Origin: Cellvibrionales bacterium
GTDB taxonomy: Bacteria; Pseudomonadota; Gammaproteobacteria; Pseudomonadales; JAHEIH01
Direction of reading: 5' to 3'
NCBI GenBank assembly: GCA_024639455.1
Contig: JAHEIH010000004.1
Coordinates: forward strand, 97,371 to 161,370
Length of the DNA: 64,000 bases
The notes below the pieces were generated by a model. It saw nothing but the letters and a program-made list of their open reading frames with translations, ran no database searches and was not told where the DNA came from. Below, piece after piece: positions 44,182-54,144 of the stretch; the first letter of the stretch is position 1, and each line of letters opens with the position of its first letter. A program made the position numbers and the translations under genes.

Positions 44182-45383
44182 TGGCATTGACCTCATTAAA
44201 AGACGCGCTGCGTCAAATGCTCGACTTGATCAATCCTCTTCGTGAAAGCGAACGTTTACGCCTTGAACATTTGCACGGACGAATCCTCGCTAATGATATT
44301 TATGCGCCAGCCAACGTGCCGCAAATGGATAACAGTGCGATGGACGGTTATGCGGTGCGCATGTTGGAACTCACCGAAGGGGCAATTCTTCCGATAAGTC
44401 AGCGTATTGTAGCCGGAGATGTGGCCGCCCCGCTGCAAGAGGGAACAGCTGCTCGCATCTTTACCGGAGCACCTATTCCTAAAGGTGCTGAAGCGGTTGT
44501 GATGCAGGAAAATACCCATCGCGTTGAGGGCGGTGTCATGATTGAAATCCGCCCCCAATTCGGCGACAACATTCGCCGTGCCGGTCACGATATTACAGCG
44601 GGCGAAGGCGTGTTGGGGAGGGGGTCAAAATTGCGCGCCCAAGATATTGGCCTGCTTGCGTCAATGGGCATGCATAGCGCTGACGTGATGCGCACCCCAA
44701 GGGTGGCGCTGTTGAGTACTGGTGATGAATTGGCTCAGCCCGGGCAACCCCTCAAGGCAGGTCAAATCTACAATACCAACAGCTATACCTTGGGTGCCTT
44801 GTTGCGTGGGTGGGGCTTTGAGGTTATCGACTTTGGCAATGTTTCCGATAGCCTTCCTGTCGTTGAGCAAGCACTTGCCGATGCCGCGGAGCAGTGTGAT
44901 TTTATTATCACGTCCGGTGGTGTCTCCGTGGGCGAAGAAGATCACGTTAAAGCCGCGGTGACCTTGCAAGGGGACCTGTCGATGTGGACGATTGCCATCA
45001 AACCAGGAAAGCCAGTGGCTTTTGGACGTGTCAATCGTACGCCATTCCTCGGCTTGCCGGGTAACCCTAGTTCTTCTTTTGTCACCGCCCTGCTGGTGGC
45101 GAGACCGCTGCTGCAAAAACTGGCGGGGGCAGATGTGGACGTGCCGTTAATGTTAACGGTGGAAGCGGATTTTGATGTACCCAAGGCGGGGAAGAGAGAA
45201 GAATTTTTGCGTGTAAAGTTGATCCAGGTCGAAGGGCAATGGCGCGCGGTGGCCTATCCCAATCAGAGTTCAGGTGCGCTTAAAGCGGCCAGTTGGGGTA
45301 ACGCACTTGCGCGGATTCCGGCCGGCCAAACGTTGCAGCGTGGCGAACCTGTTGAAGTATTGTTGTACAACGGTATTTGTTAA
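44181..45383 (+). CDS. moeA: Molybdopterin molybdenumtransferase MoeA
   Basis: 400 residues; inserts molybdate into adenylated molybdopterin. Conserved segments: VPQMDNSAMDGYAVR (about 46-60), a MoaB-like domain with STGDEL and TSGGVSVGEEDHVK (about 240-255), KPGKPVAFGR and GLPGNPSSSFVT. One-base overlap with moaB shows coupling. Other Mo-cofactor genes are outside the window. Confidence 0.95.
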   Translation: MALTSLKDALRQMLDLINPLRESERLRLEHLHGRILANDIYAPANVPQMDNSAMDGYAVRMLELTEGAILPISQRIVAGDVAAPLQEGTAARIFTGAPIPKGAEAVVMQENTHRVEGGVMIEIRPQFGDNIRRAGHDITAGEGVLGRGSKLRAQDIGLLASMGMHSADVMRTPRVALLSTGDELAQPGQPLKAGQIYNTNSYTLGALLRGWGFEVIDFGNVSDSLPVVEQALADAAEQCDFIITSGGVSVGEEDHVKAAVTLQGDLSMWTIAIKPGKPVAFGRVNRTPFLGLPGNPSSSFVTALLVARPLLQKLAGADVDVPLMLTVEADFDVPKAGKREEFLRVKLIQVEGQWRAVAYPNQSSGALKAASWGNALARIPAGQTLQRGEPVEVLLYNGIC

Positions 45384-45451
45384 GCCCCTTGTTATCCCTT
45401 GAATTCTTAGAAATAGACACACATAAATAGCCCCCCGCAGCGCTTTTGCGT

Positions 45452-45457
45452 TATAAT
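45452..45457 (+). promoter_or_regulatory. Consensus -10 box before fmdB-aspS
   Basis: TATAAT 71 bp upstream of the fmdB start, in a CG-rich setting like those before trhP and fabV. The -35 region is poor. Confidence 0.45.
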
Positions 45458-45527
45458 CGCGCGTTTTTAATGCACGCTGTTTGGGCCCATTTATTTCTTT
45501 GTTGTCACGGCGCAGGAGAGAAAGCAT

Positions 45528-45761
45528 ATGCCGATCTATGAATACCAATGTCTGGCTTGTGGTCACGACCTCGAAGCAATCCAAAAAATTAGCGACGAGC
45601 CATTAGTGGAATGTCCCAATTGCGGAAAACCACACTTGAAAAAAATGATTTCAGCGGCCGGATTCCGCCTCAAGGGCGGCGGCTGGTACGAGACCGATTT
45701 TAAGACCGGTTCGAAAAAGAATATCGCTGGCGGCGGCTCATCGTCGTCGGGTGATGCGTAA
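45528..45761 (+). CDS. FmdB-family zinc ribbon protein
   Basis: 77 residues with a zinc ribbon of two CxxC pairs (Cys8/Cys11 and Cys29/Cys32), starting MPIYEYQC, and a Gly/Ser-rich tail ending GGGSSSSGDA. Named after a formamidase-linked regulator, but in proteobacteria it is commonly found directly before aspS and its role is unknown. aspS begins 19 bp after the stop, so the two are one transcript. Confidence 0.92.
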   Translation: MPIYEYQCLACGHDLEAIQKISDEPLVECPNCGKPHLKKMISAAGFRLKGGGWYETDFKTGSKKNIAGGGSSSSGDA

Positions 45762-45780
45762 CTCCTGATAGGATAAAAAC

Positions 45781-47550
45781 ATGAGAAGTATTTACTGCGG
45801 TGCTGTGACGAGCGCTAACATCGACCAAGAAATTACTCTGTGCGGTTGGGTAGACCGCCGCCGCGATCACGGTGGCGTTATCTTCCTGGACCTACGCGAT
45901 CGAGACGGTATCGTGCAGGTGGTCTTCGACCCCGATAGTGCAGAAGACTTTGCTCGCGCCGATAAAGTCCGCAGTGAATACGTACTTAAAGTGGTGGGCA
46001 AAGTACGCGCCCGTTCGGCCGCGACGGTGAATCCCAATATGGCCACTGGAGAAGTCGAAGTTTACGGCACGACACTGGAAATTCTGAACAACGCCGAAAC
46101 ACCTCCTTTTCAATTGGACGGCCACATTCATGTCGGCGAAGATGTGCGTCTGCACTACCGCTACATCGATCTTCGTCGCCAGGAAATGCAACACAACCTA
46201 CGTTTCCGCTCGAAGGTCACAACCTTTATCCGAAACTTCATGGACGACGAAGGTTTCATCGATATCGAAACGCCTATTTTGACGCGCGCAACCCCCGAAG
46301 GGGCGCGTGACTACTTGGTGCCTTCGCGTACTCATGACGGTAAGTTCTTCGCGCTGCCGCAGTCGCCCCAGTTGTTTAAGCAGTTGCTAATGGTGTCGGG
46401 TTTTGATCGCTACTACCAAATTGCTAAGTGCTTCCGCGACGAAGACCTGCGTGCTGATCGTCAGCCCGAATTTACCCAGATCGATATCGAGACATCTTTC
46501 TTAAACGAAGATGACATCATGTCGATCACCGAGCGCATGATCCGCCATCTGTTTAACGACATGATGTCTGTGGATCTTGGTGATTTCCCTCGTATGCCTT
46601 ACAGCGAGGCGATTGCCAAATACGGTTCGGATAAGCCCGATCTTCGTATCCCCTTGGTATTGGAAGATATTAAAGACCTGATGGCCGAGGTGGATTTCAA
46701 AGTCTTCTCTGGTCCTGCTAACGACCCTAAAGGTCGCGTGACTGCGCTGAAAGTGCCCGGTGGTAATGACCTGCTGAGCCGCAAGCAAATCGATGATTAC
46801 ACCAAATATGTATCGATCTACGGTGCCAAAGGTTTGGCCTACATCAAAGTTAACGATAAGTCTGATCTGGAAAACGGTCTACAATCCCCCATCGTTAAGT
46901 TTCTGCCCAACGATGTGCGCGCGGCCATCCTCGAGCGCGTTGCCGCGAACAATGGCGACTTGATCTTCTTTGGTGCCGACAGCCATAAAGTGGTCACTGA
47001 AGCGTTGGGCGCATTGCGCTGTAAGCTGGGCGCTGACCTGAACTTGTTTACTTGCGAATGGGCGCCGCTGTGGGTAGTGGACTTCCCCATGTTCGAGGAA
47101 ATCGAGGGCGGTCTGACGCCGTTGCACCACCCCTTCACCGCGCCTTCGTGCCGCCCAGAAGAACTGCTGGCTAACCCAGCAGAAGCCCTGTCTCGTGCCT
47201 ATGACATGGTGCTGAATGGTACTGAGCTTGGCGGTGGTTCTATTCGTATTCACGACCAAAACATGCAGCAGGCGGTATTTAATATTCTCGGCATTAACGA
47301 GGAAGAGCAACGTGAGAAGTTTGGTTTCTTATTAGACGCGTTGAAATACGGTGCGCCGCCACACGGTGGCTTGGCCTTCGGTTTGGACCGCCTGATCATG
47401 TTGATGACCAATAGTCACTCAATTCGCGACGTTATCGCCTTCCCCAAAACGCAGACCGCGGCTTGTGTTATGACTGACGCTCCCGGTGCCGTGGGTTCGT
47501 CGCAGTTGCGCGAGTTGCACATTCGTCTGCGCGAGAAGCCTCAGGCTTAA
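45781..47550 (+). CDS. aspS: Aspartate--tRNA ligase
   Basis: 589 residues, bacterial-type class II AspRS: an N-terminal OB anticodon-binding domain (about 1-105, [20 protein letters not shown]), catalytic core with motif 2 ([18 protein letters not shown]), bacterial GAD insertion (about 285-420) and motif 3 (GLAFGLDRL near 533-541). Whether it is discriminating or also charges tRNA-Asn cannot be told here. fmdB-aspS order is conserved in relatives. Confidence 0.97.
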   Translation: MRSIYCGAVTSANIDQEITLCGWVDRRRDHGGVIFLDLRDRDGIVQVVFDPDSAEDFARADKVRSEYVLKVVGKVRARSAATVNPNMATGEVEVYGTTLEILNNAETPPFQLDGHIHVGEDVRLHYRYIDLRRQEMQHNLRFRSKVTTFIRNFMDDEGFIDIETPILTRATPEGARDYLVPSRTHDGKFFALPQSPQLFKQLLMVSGFDRYYQIAKCFRDEDLRADRQPEFTQIDIETSFLNEDDIMSITERMIRHLFNDMMSVDLGDFPRMPYSEAIAKYGSDKPDLRIPLVLEDIKDLMAEVDFKVFSGPANDPKGRVTALKVPGGNDLLSRKQIDDYTKYVSIYGAKGLAYIKVNDKSDLENGLQSPIVKFLPNDVRAAILERVAANNGDLIFFGADSHKVVTEALGALRCKLGADLNLFTCEWAPLWVVDFPMFEEIEGGLTPLHHPFTAPSCRPEELLANPAEALSRAYDMVLNGTELGGGSIRIHDQNMQQAVFNILGINEEEQREKFGFLLDALKYGAPPHGGLAFGLDRLIMLMTNSHSIRDVIAFPKTQTAACVMTDAPGAVGSSQLRELHIRLREKPQA

Positions 47551-47567
47551 GCGAGTTAGTTTGGAAT

Positions 47568-47590
47568 AAGGGTGCTACGGCACCCTTTTT
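47568..47590 (+). terminator. Intrinsic terminator of fmdB-aspS
   Basis: Eight-bp stem AAGGGTGC/GCACCCTT, TACG loop, then a short T-run. The convergent sensor kinase gene ends within the T-run. Confidence 0.88.
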
Positions 47591-50309
47591 ATTTGCTCGT
47601 ATATTGAATCAACACCGCGTGTAAATTTTCTAGCGCAATGGGTTTGGTAAGTACGTTATCGAAGCCAAGCTTTTGGTAGTGTTTAATATCTTCCGGCATG
47701 GCATTGGCAGTAAACGCGACCACTGGCGTTTCACCGCCCAGACGACGGTAATCAGAAAGGAATTCGATGCCGCCCATGACGGGCATGTTGATATCCATAA
47801 GGATGACATCAAAGTCTTCCTTTTTGGTCATGTTTAAGGCCTCTACACCGTTTTGGGTGAGCGTGTAGTCGACGTCGAATGTATCCATCATGGCTGCGCT
47901 CACCTTGCTGATGTCCTTTTCATCGTCACAGAAGAGTACCTGCAGCCCTGTTAGGAGGGGCAAGTAATTTTGTTGGGCGGGTTCATGTTCAGCTTTTGTC
48001 GAAGGAAGAGTGACGGTGAACGTTGATCCATAGCCAAGCGTGCTTTCAACCTCTATATGCCCTCCCATGAGTATTGCAAGTTCCTTACAAATAGCCATGC
48101 CTAATCCTGTCCCGCGGAAGGTATTGGTCTTATTGTCGCGTCCTTGTGTGAAGCGCTCAAACAGTTCGTTCTGAAAGTCTTTGTGCATGCCGATTCCGCT
48201 GTCAATAAAGGCTATTTTAAGAGTGCTTTGGTCATGCTGGACATTTATTGTTAATCCGCCTTGTTCGGTAAATTTAATGGCATTATTCACGATGTTGTTG
48301 CACAGCTGTTCAAATCGCATTGAGTCAAGCATGAGCCACTCGGGCACGTTATCTTCGACATTAATTTGGAGGTAGAGTGCTTTTTGGCTTGCTTGCGCAC
48401 TGTGTAACTTTCTTATGCCATTCAGTGCCTCGCGAATATTCGTCGTCGCTGGTTTGTGTTCTATCTTGCCCTGATGGAGTTTGTCGTAGTCAAGGATGTC
48501 GTTAATTAGTAGTGAGAGGGTGCGGCTAGAGTTCAGTCCAACACCGACAAGTTCTCTCAGGTTGGGAGGCAGATTTTCCTGTTCAAGCAGCTGCAATACG
48601 CCGAATATGCCGTGGAGCGGAGTGCGTAATTCGTGCGACATGTTCGATAAGAAGTCGTTTTGTAGTGCGGCGAGTTTGGCGTTTTCATCGGCTTTACGAC
48701 GGCTGCGTCTCACTAGAATTATGGCAATCAGGGTCACGCATGCTAACGCGCCACTCAGCCAAATGAGCGGCGTTTTATCTACTTGGCGCACCTGAACAAG
48801 CGACATGGCCTTGCGATATTCCTGACGCATATAACCACTAGAGATCTTTTTTAAACCCCGCTCAAGAATATCGGTGACGGTGGCAAAACGAGGATGGGAA
48901 CTGAGCACGAAACGATAGGCTGCACCTGAATTAGCTATCACGGACAGCCCCATTTCGGGATGTGTTGCGACAAGATATCCCGCTTGTTCGCGGATCATTG
49001 CTAGAGCGTCTAATTCCCCCATTTGCAACTTATTCAACAACGCGGTTATTGGCTCGACGGTTGATTTAGCCAAGGGGATGTTAAAAACCTCAATTGGAAG
49101 TCGTGCCACCGACCCTACCTTGAGGTCTTGGATCAACTCTGGACGTGTGTAATATACATCACGTTGGTTACTTAGCAGCACGATTTCGGTTTCGAGTAGG
49201 GCTGTAGTTGTGGAGGCTAAACCAATTTGGTCGGCGAAACGTTCGGCCATGAGGAGAGCGTGGCATTCGTTATTGGTCATCATGGTGATGTAGTCTTCAA
49301 AGGCTACGTTTTTAAAATTGAAGATGAGTCCCAGTTGGTTTTGCAGCTCGTGTAGTATGTTGCCTATATAGCTCGCGCCCAATTCACCGGAAGAGGTGCG
49401 TGTGATCATCGGCTGGCTGTCGAACGGTAGGCAGATAGTTGGGTTGGGATATTGGTCGATGAAGCGGCGCTCAGCTTCGCTTTCTGGGATAAAAAGCATC
49501 TCTTGCTGGCGCTCATTGGCACTTTTAGCCACTGACGTGAGAAATTGTCGATGCTTCTGAAAATACTTATTAACAATCGAAAATAACAGAGGGTCATTTT
49601 TGTTAACCCCGAAGGTTAGCCTGCTTGGAGTAAAAATGTGCCGTGGAATTTCGTGGATAATAATATTGTCGACGAGCTTGTCGCGAAAGGTTTCCTGTAG
49701 TTCTTGCCTAAGGCTGTGCATGTCGGACCAGTCGGCAATGACACCCTTAAACCTACCGCTTATGAGCTCATAAAGCAGTGTCTCGATCGTGGGCTTGTCG
49801 GTAACGATGGCACCTAAGGCTTTAAATTCTTCGCTGAAGTAGGTGTCTGCAATAGAGCCTATGGGTTTACCGATAAAGCTTTCTTCATCACAGCACGTGG
49901 TATCTTCTGTGGTTAGATAAAAAAGCGGGCGTTCGAAGTAACTGTCGGTAAATAAAAACGTGTCCTTACGGGATGGTAGGTCAGTTATGCGACTAATTAC
50001 CGCCATACCCTTTTGACTAACGTGATCATAAGCTGTCGGCCAATCGTCATATCGCGCGTTAAATGTTAAACCGGAATCGCGATTGAGGATGTTGATAAAG
50101 GCATCGACCAATACCGCGTCGGGCTCATAACGTCGGCTGTAAACCGAAAAAAAGGGTATGTCAGTATTGCGGTGCTGCCGGATAAAATCGCGCTCTTCGG
50201 GTGTGAACTCCACCACTGACTCAGCGTGAGCGCCTAGCCAGATCGAATTCAGCAATAGTATGAGTATAGTGATTTGGCGCAAATGACTCTTCCAGTGGTG
50301 TAAATGCAT
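47589..50309 (-). CDS. Hybrid sensor histidine kinase with tandem periplasmic solute-binding domains
   Basis: 906 residues, BvgS/EvgS-like. Signal peptide (to about residue 30), two SBP_bac_3 ligand-sensing domains (about 35-260 and 270-515), one transmembrane helix (about 526-546), HisKA with phospho-His near residue 559 in SHELRTPLHGI, HATPase (about 660-770, with NNAIKFTEQGG and GTGLGMAICKEL) and a receiver domain with Asp839 in LMDINMPVMGG. There is no PAS domain and no HPt after the receiver, so it needs an external phosphotransfer partner; no response regulator is adjacent. It lies inverted between aspS and ruvC. Confidence 0.93.
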   Translation of the reverse strand: MHLHHWKSHLRQITILILLLNSIWLGAHAESVVEFTPEERDFIRQHRNTDIPFFSVYSRRYEPDAVLVDAFINILNRDSGLTFNARYDDWPTAYDHVSQKGMAVISRITDLPSRKDTFLFTDSYFERPLFYLTTEDTTCCDEESFIGKPIGSIADTYFSEEFKALGAIVTDKPTIETLLYELISGRFKGVIADWSDMHSLRQELQETFRDKLVDNIIIHEIPRHIFTPSRLTFGVNKNDPLLFSIVNKYFQKHRQFLTSVAKSANERQQEMLFIPESEAERRFIDQYPNPTICLPFDSQPMITRTSSGELGASYIGNILHELQNQLGLIFNFKNVAFEDYITMMTNNECHALLMAERFADQIGLASTTTALLETEIVLLSNQRDVYYTRPELIQDLKVGSVARLPIEVFNIPLAKSTVEPITALLNKLQMGELDALAMIREQAGYLVATHPEMGLSVIANSGAAYRFVLSSHPRFATVTDILERGLKKISSGYMRQEYRKAMSLVQVRQVDKTPLIWLSGALACVTLIAIILVRRSRRKADENAKLAALQNDFLSNMSHELRTPLHGIFGVLQLLEQENLPPNLRELVGVGLNSSRTLSLLINDILDYDKLHQGKIEHKPATTNIREALNGIRKLHSAQASQKALYLQINVEDNVPEWLMLDSMRFEQLCNNIVNNAIKFTEQGGLTINVQHDQSTLKIAFIDSGIGMHKDFQNELFERFTQGRDNKTNTFRGTGLGMAICKELAILMGGHIEVESTLGYGSTFTVTLPSTKAEHEPAQQNYLPLLTGLQVLFCDDEKDISKVSAAMMDTFDVDYTLTQNGVEALNMTKKEDFDVILMDINMPVMGGIEFLSDYRRLGGETPVVAFTANAMPEDIKHYQKLGFDNVLTKPIALENLHAVLIQYTSK

Positions 50310-50384
50310 GTTTGTAACCTTAGTGTATTAAGGCGATTTTTGCCCAACGAGGCCAAATAATTTCACTTATAAATTGGGTGTGTG

Positions 50385-50400
50385 CTGTATAAATGGACAG
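50385..50400. promoter_or_regulatory. LexA (SOS) box upstream of ruvC-ruvA-ruvB
   Basis: CTGT-ATAAATGG-ACAG is a full CTGT-N8-ACAG LexA box, 60 bp before the ruvC start. It overlaps a TATAAA that would be the -10 box, so LexA would occlude polymerase. This predicts SOS induction of ruvCAB and perhaps readthrough into ybgC-tol. Confidence 0.82.
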
Positions 50401-50459
50401 TTGTCGTAGACATTTGTGACTGGCGGCGGCAGAATGACTTTTTCAATGGCGCAGGTGTT

Positions 50460-50978
50460 ATGGCAATAGTACTGGGTATCGACCCTGGCTCGCGGATTAC
50501 CGGGTTCGGTGTGGTGAATCACTACGCCGGTAAGACCGAGTATGTGGCGAGTGGGTGCATTCGCATCCCCGATATTGAACTGGCCGACCGCTTAAAACTG
50601 ATCTTCGATAATGTTGGCGACATTATAGTGCGCTACTGCCCGCAGGAATTTGCTATTGAGCAGGTGTTCATGGCAAAGAACGCCGCTTCCGCCTTGAAAC
50701 TTGGCCAGGCGCGGGGGGCGGCTATTGTGGCTGCAGTGCATAACGACCTGCCAGTATCAGAATACTCCGCGCGGCAGATCAAACAGGCCGTGGTAGGTAC
50801 AGGGGCGGCAAATAAGGAGCAGGTACAGCATATGGTGAAGAATCTGCTGAAATTACCAGGCCTACCACAGGCTGATGCTGCTGATGCTCTTGCCGCCGCG
50901 TTGTGCCATGTCAATACGCAAGCCAGTTTAATCAAAATGGCCGGCGCCAAATCTGTGCGCCGCGGCCGCATTCGCTAG
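50460..50978 (+). CDS. ruvC: Holliday junction resolvase RuvC
   Basis: 172-residue endonuclease that cuts Holliday junctions in the RuvABC complex. It starts [17 protein letters not shown], with catalytic Asp in IDPGS, Glu in the AIEQVF motif and the conserved [12 protein letters not shown] with C-terminal acidic residues. The frame is open to 50382, but the ATG at 50460 gives the exact family N-terminus. An SOS box lies 60 bp upstream. ruvA begins 9 bp after its stop. Confidence 0.97.
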   Translation: MAIVLGIDPGSRITGFGVVNHYAGKTEYVASGCIRIPDIELADRLKLIFDNVGDIIVRYCPQEFAIEQVFMAKNAASALKLGQARGAAIVAAVHNDLPVSEYSARQIKQAVVGTGAANKEQVQHMVKNLLKLPGLPQADAADALAAALCHVNTQASLIKMAGAKSVRRGRIR

Positions 50979-50987
50979 GAGATCGTC

Positions 50988-51596
50988 GTGATAGGACGTC
51001 TAAAAGGTATTGTGATAGAAAAGCAAGCACCGGAAATGTTGCTTGACGTGAATGGTGTCGGCTATGAGGTTTTAGCTCCTATGTCGACCTTTTATCGTTT
51101 GCCGGGTTTAGGCGATCCGATTGTGTTACATACCCATTTTGTGGTGCGCGAAGACGCCCAGCAACTCTATGGTTTTTATGACAAACAAGAGCGTTCGCTG
51201 TTTCGTGCTCTGATAAAAGTGAATGGTGTGGGCCCCAAATTAGCGCTGACCATTTTGTCGGGTATCGAGGCTGACGAGTTTGTTGCCAGCGTACACCGCG
51301 GTGATAGCGACGCATTAGTGCGTCTACCTGGGGTAGGAAAGAAAACCGCCGAACGATTAATCATCGAAATGAAAGACCGTTTGAAAGATTGGCAGGCTGA
51401 TCCGTCGGCGCTGACTGCCGTAGCGGTGCCAGCTGCAATGTCCGCCAATCAATTAGTGGCCGATGCGGAAAGCGCGCTGGTGGCGCTTGGCTATAAACCT
51501 GCCGAGGCGGCGAAAGCCATTGCCAAGTTGCCCGGTGACTACGACAATAGCGAAGATATGATCCGCGCTGCTTTAAAAGCCATGGTAAATAAATGA
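50988..51596 (+). CDS. ruvA: Holliday junction branch migration protein RuvA
   Basis: 202 residues, GTG start: an OB-fold (1-65), helix-hairpin-helix pairs ([14 protein letters not shown] about 76-89 and [14 protein letters not shown] about 110-123) that grip the junction and a C-terminal UBA-like domain (about 155-202) that contacts RuvB. Stop and ruvB start overlap by four bases (ATGA). Confidence 0.97.
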   Translation: MIGRLKGIVIEKQAPEMLLDVNGVGYEVLAPMSTFYRLPGLGDPIVLHTHFVVREDAQQLYGFYDKQERSLFRALIKVNGVGPKLALTILSGIEADEFVASVHRGDSDALVRLPGVGKKTAERLIIEMKDRLKDWQADPSALTAVAVPAAMSANQLVADAESALVALGYKPAEAAKAIAKLPGDYDNSEDMIRAALKAMVNK

Positions 51597-52630
51597 TAGA
51601 AACCGATCGTCTAATTTCGCCGGCAGAAACCCGCAACGAAGACGCCATCGATCGCGCCATTCGCCCCAAATTGCTGGAGGATTACACCGGCCAGCCGGCG
51701 GTGCGCGAGCAGATGTCGATTTTTATGCAAGCGGCCAAGCTGCGTAACGAGGCACTCGATCACACGCTGATTTTTGGGCCGCCTGGGCTCGGTAAAACAA
51801 CCTTGGCAAATATCATCGCCAACGAGATGGGGGTGCAGTTAAAAACCACCTCGGGCCCTGTGTTGGAAAAGGCGGGTGATCTCGCCGCCTTGATGACCAA
51901 CCTGGAAGAGGGCGACGTGCTTTTTATCGATGAAATCCACCGCCTTAGTCCCTACGTTGAAGAAATTCTCTATCCGGCGATGGAGGATTATCAGCTTGAT
52001 ATTATGATTGGTGAAGGCCCAGCGGCGCGTTCGATTAAATTAGACTTGCCGCCATTTACCTTGGTAGGAGCGACTACCCGCGCGGGCTTGTTAACCTCGC
52101 CGTTACGTGATCGCTTCGGCATTGTGCAGCGCTTGGAATACTATAATGTGGAAGACCTCTCTACCATCGTCGAGCGCTCGGCGCGCATTCTGGGCTTGCA
52201 AATAGACGTTTCTGGCGCCACTGAAATTGCCCGTCGCTCTCGTGGCACGCCGCGTATCGCCAATCGCTTGTTGCGTCGTGTGCGGGACTATGCCGAGGTT
52301 AAAGGTGATGGCGTGGTCACCAGTCACATTGCCGACTTAGCGCTCAATATGCTCAACGTGGATGCCAGTGGTTTTGACCACATGGATCGCCGCTTGTTGT
52401 TGGCCATGATCGAGAAGTTCGACGGTGGCCCAGTGGGGGTGGAAAGTTTGGCCGCAGCGATTAGCGAAGAGCGAGATACCATCGAAGATGTGCTCGAGCC
52501 GTATTTGATTCAGCAGGGCTTTATGATGCGCACGCCGCGTGGTCGGGTGGCTACTATTAGAGCGTATGAGCACTTTGGCATCGTGCCAACGGGTACCAGT
52601 AGCGTGGCACAAAAGAATTTAGATTTATGA
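51593..52630 (+). CDS. ruvB: Holliday junction branch migration helicase RuvB
   Basis: 345-residue AAA+ motor of branch migration. Walker [10 protein letters not shown] (about 61-69), Walker B FIDEIHRL, sensor 1 GATTRAG, arginine finger region SPLRDRFG, and a C-terminal winged helix (about 265-335, [14 protein letters not shown] as [14 protein letters not shown]). Overlaps ruvA and ybgC by ATGA junctions at both ends, so translation is chained. Confidence 0.98.
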   Translation: MIETDRLISPAETRNEDAIDRAIRPKLLEDYTGQPAVREQMSIFMQAAKLRNEALDHTLIFGPPGLGKTTLANIIANEMGVQLKTTSGPVLEKAGDLAALMTNLEEGDVLFIDEIHRLSPYVEEILYPAMEDYQLDIMIGEGPAARSIKLDLPPFTLVGATTRAGLLTSPLRDRFGIVQRLEYYNVEDLSTIVERSARILGLQIDVSGATEIARRSRGTPRIANRLLRRVRDYAEVKGDGVVTSHIADLALNMLNVDASGFDHMDRRLLLAMIEKFDGGPVGVESLAAAISEERDTIEDVLEPYLIQQGFMMRTPRGRVATIRAYEHFGIVPTGTSSVAQKNLDL

Positions 52631-53022
52631 GTGAATTTATTTGGCCGTTGCGCGTCTATATCGAAGACACCGACGCAGGCGGCATTGTCTACTATGTCAA
52701 CTATTTGAAATTTATGGAGCGTGCGCGCACAGAGAGTCTGCGTTCGCTCGGCTACGATAAGGCGTTTATTTTTAATAACGACATGATGTTTGTGGTGGCT
52801 TCGGCCAACGTCAATTACTATGCGCCGGCGCAGCTGGATGATGAATTGCACGTCAAAACAACCGCTACCAAGGTGGCGCGTAGCTATATTATCATGCAGC
52901 AGGATGTGTATCGCGGCGAACAAAAACTCTGCGCTGGCGAGATTAAAATCGCCTGTGTAGATCGCGCTATGAAGCCGGCGGCCATGCCCGTAGACATGAG
53001 ACAAGCCCTAATACAACCTTAA
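52627..53022 (+). CDS. ybgC: Tol-Pal system-associated acyl-CoA thioesterase
   Basis: 131-residue hotdog-fold thioesterase of the 4-hydroxybenzoyl-CoA type. Starts [20 protein letters not shown]; the catalytic Asp is in EDTDAGG. It is the conserved first gene of the tol-pal cluster, thought to act in phospholipid metabolism near the envelope. ATGA overlap with ruvB and 10 bp to tolQ. Confidence 0.94.
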   Translation: MSEFIWPLRVYIEDTDAGGIVYYVNYLKFMERARTESLRSLGYDKAFIFNNDMMFVVASANVNYYAPAQLDDELHVKTTATKVARSYIIMQQDVYRGEQKLCAGEIKIACVDRAMKPAAMPVDMRQALIQP

Positions 53023-53032
53023 GGAAGAATCT

Positions 53033-53725
53033 GTGAACGACGAAATGTCTCTATGGACGCTCATCAGCAGCGCCAGTGTGTTGGTTCAACTGGTCATGGC
53101 CTGTTTGGTATTGGCCTCCATGCTGTCTTGGTGGATGATCGTACAGCGGGCGATGTATTATAACGCCGCGGGCCGTGCCTACAGCCAGTTCGAACGGCAA
53201 TTTTGGTCGGGGGTCGATCTTGCCCAGTTGTTTCGCAAGAGTGTCGCTAAACCTAATGTGGCCGGTATGGAAGGGATCTTTGTGGCGGGTTTCAAAGAAT
53301 TTTCACGCTTGCGCCAACAGTCAGCGGCAGATCCTGACGCGGTTATGCAAGGTGCTGAACGCGCTATGCGCGTCGCGGTTGCTAGAGAAGAAGCTAAATT
53401 AGAGCGCTTTTTACCTTTCTTGGCGACCGTAGGATCGACCAGTCCCTATATCGGCTTGTTTGGAACGGTGTGGGGTATTATGAATGCTTTTCGCGGCCTG
53501 GCGAATGTCCAGCAGGCGACGTTAGCGACGGTGGCGCCAGGTATTGCCGAGGCGTTAATCGCTACCGCTATGGGCCTGTTTGCGGCCATTCCCGCGGTGA
53601 TTGCCTACAACCGGTTCTCGGCGCGAATGGACCATATGCTGGGTAATTACGATACGTTTGCCGACGAATTCTCCAGTATCCTGCATCGCCAAGCGCACGC
53701 TAAAACACGCGCCAGCGCGGAGTAG
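53033..53725 (+). CDS. tolQ: Tol-Pal system proton channel subunit TolQ
   Basis: 230-residue ExbB/TolQ-type inner membrane protein: helix 1 near 14-36, a cytoplasmic loop, and helices 2-3 (about 137-160 and 170-195) in the conserved PFLATVGSTSPYIGLFGTVWGIM and APGIAEALIATAMGLFAAIPAVIAY stretches. With TolR it uses proton-motive force to energise TolA. GTG start after AAGGAAG. tolR follows after 5 bp. Confidence 0.97.
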   Translation: MNDEMSLWTLISSASVLVQLVMACLVLASMLSWWMIVQRAMYYNAAGRAYSQFERQFWSGVDLAQLFRKSVAKPNVAGMEGIFVAGFKEFSRLRQQSAADPDAVMQGAERAMRVAVAREEAKLERFLPFLATVGSTSPYIGLFGTVWGIMNAFRGLANVQQATLATVAPGIAEALIATAMGLFAAIPAVIAYNRFSARMDHMLGNYDTFADEFSSILHRQAHAKTRASAE

Positions 53726-53730
53726 TTAGT

Positions 53731-54144
53731 ATGGCGAGACGTCAGCGTCGCAAACTCAACGCCGAAATCAATGTCGTGCCTTACATCGATGTGATGTTGG
53801 TGCTGCTGGTGATCTTTATGGTTACCGCGCCGCTGTTGATGCAGGGTGTTGAGGTGGAATTGCCAGAGGCGTCAGCGCGCCCTGTAGTAAAGGCTGATGA
53901 AGAGCCCTTGGTGGTCTCTATCAAGCAAGATGGAAGCCTTTATCTAAATCTCGGTGGTGAGCAGCAATCGATCAATGAGGAAGACTTGTATAAAAAAGTG
54001 GCGGTAATTATGCGCCGTAACAGCGAAAAGCCAGTGGTAGTATGGGGTGATAAGCGCGTGCCATATGGTCGTGTTGTGACCGTGATGGCTGGCTTGCAAG
54101 GCGCCGGCGTACCTAACGTAGGTTTGGCGACAGAGGCTCCCTAA
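53731..54144 (+). CDS. tolR: Tol-Pal system protein TolR
   Basis: 137-residue ExbD/TolR protein: basic N-terminus, one transmembrane helix (about 17-38, VPYIDVMLVLLVIFMVTAPLL with the proton-relaying Asp) and a periplasmic domain ending VMAGLQGAGVPNVGLATE. One-base overlap with tolA. Confidence 0.97.
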   Translation: MARRQRRKLNAEINVVPYIDVMLVLLVIFMVTAPLLMQGVEVELPEASARPVVKADEEPLVVSIKQDGSLYLNLGGEQQSINEEDLYKKVAVIMRRNSEKPVVVWGDKRVPYGRVVTVMAGLQGAGVPNVGLATEAP

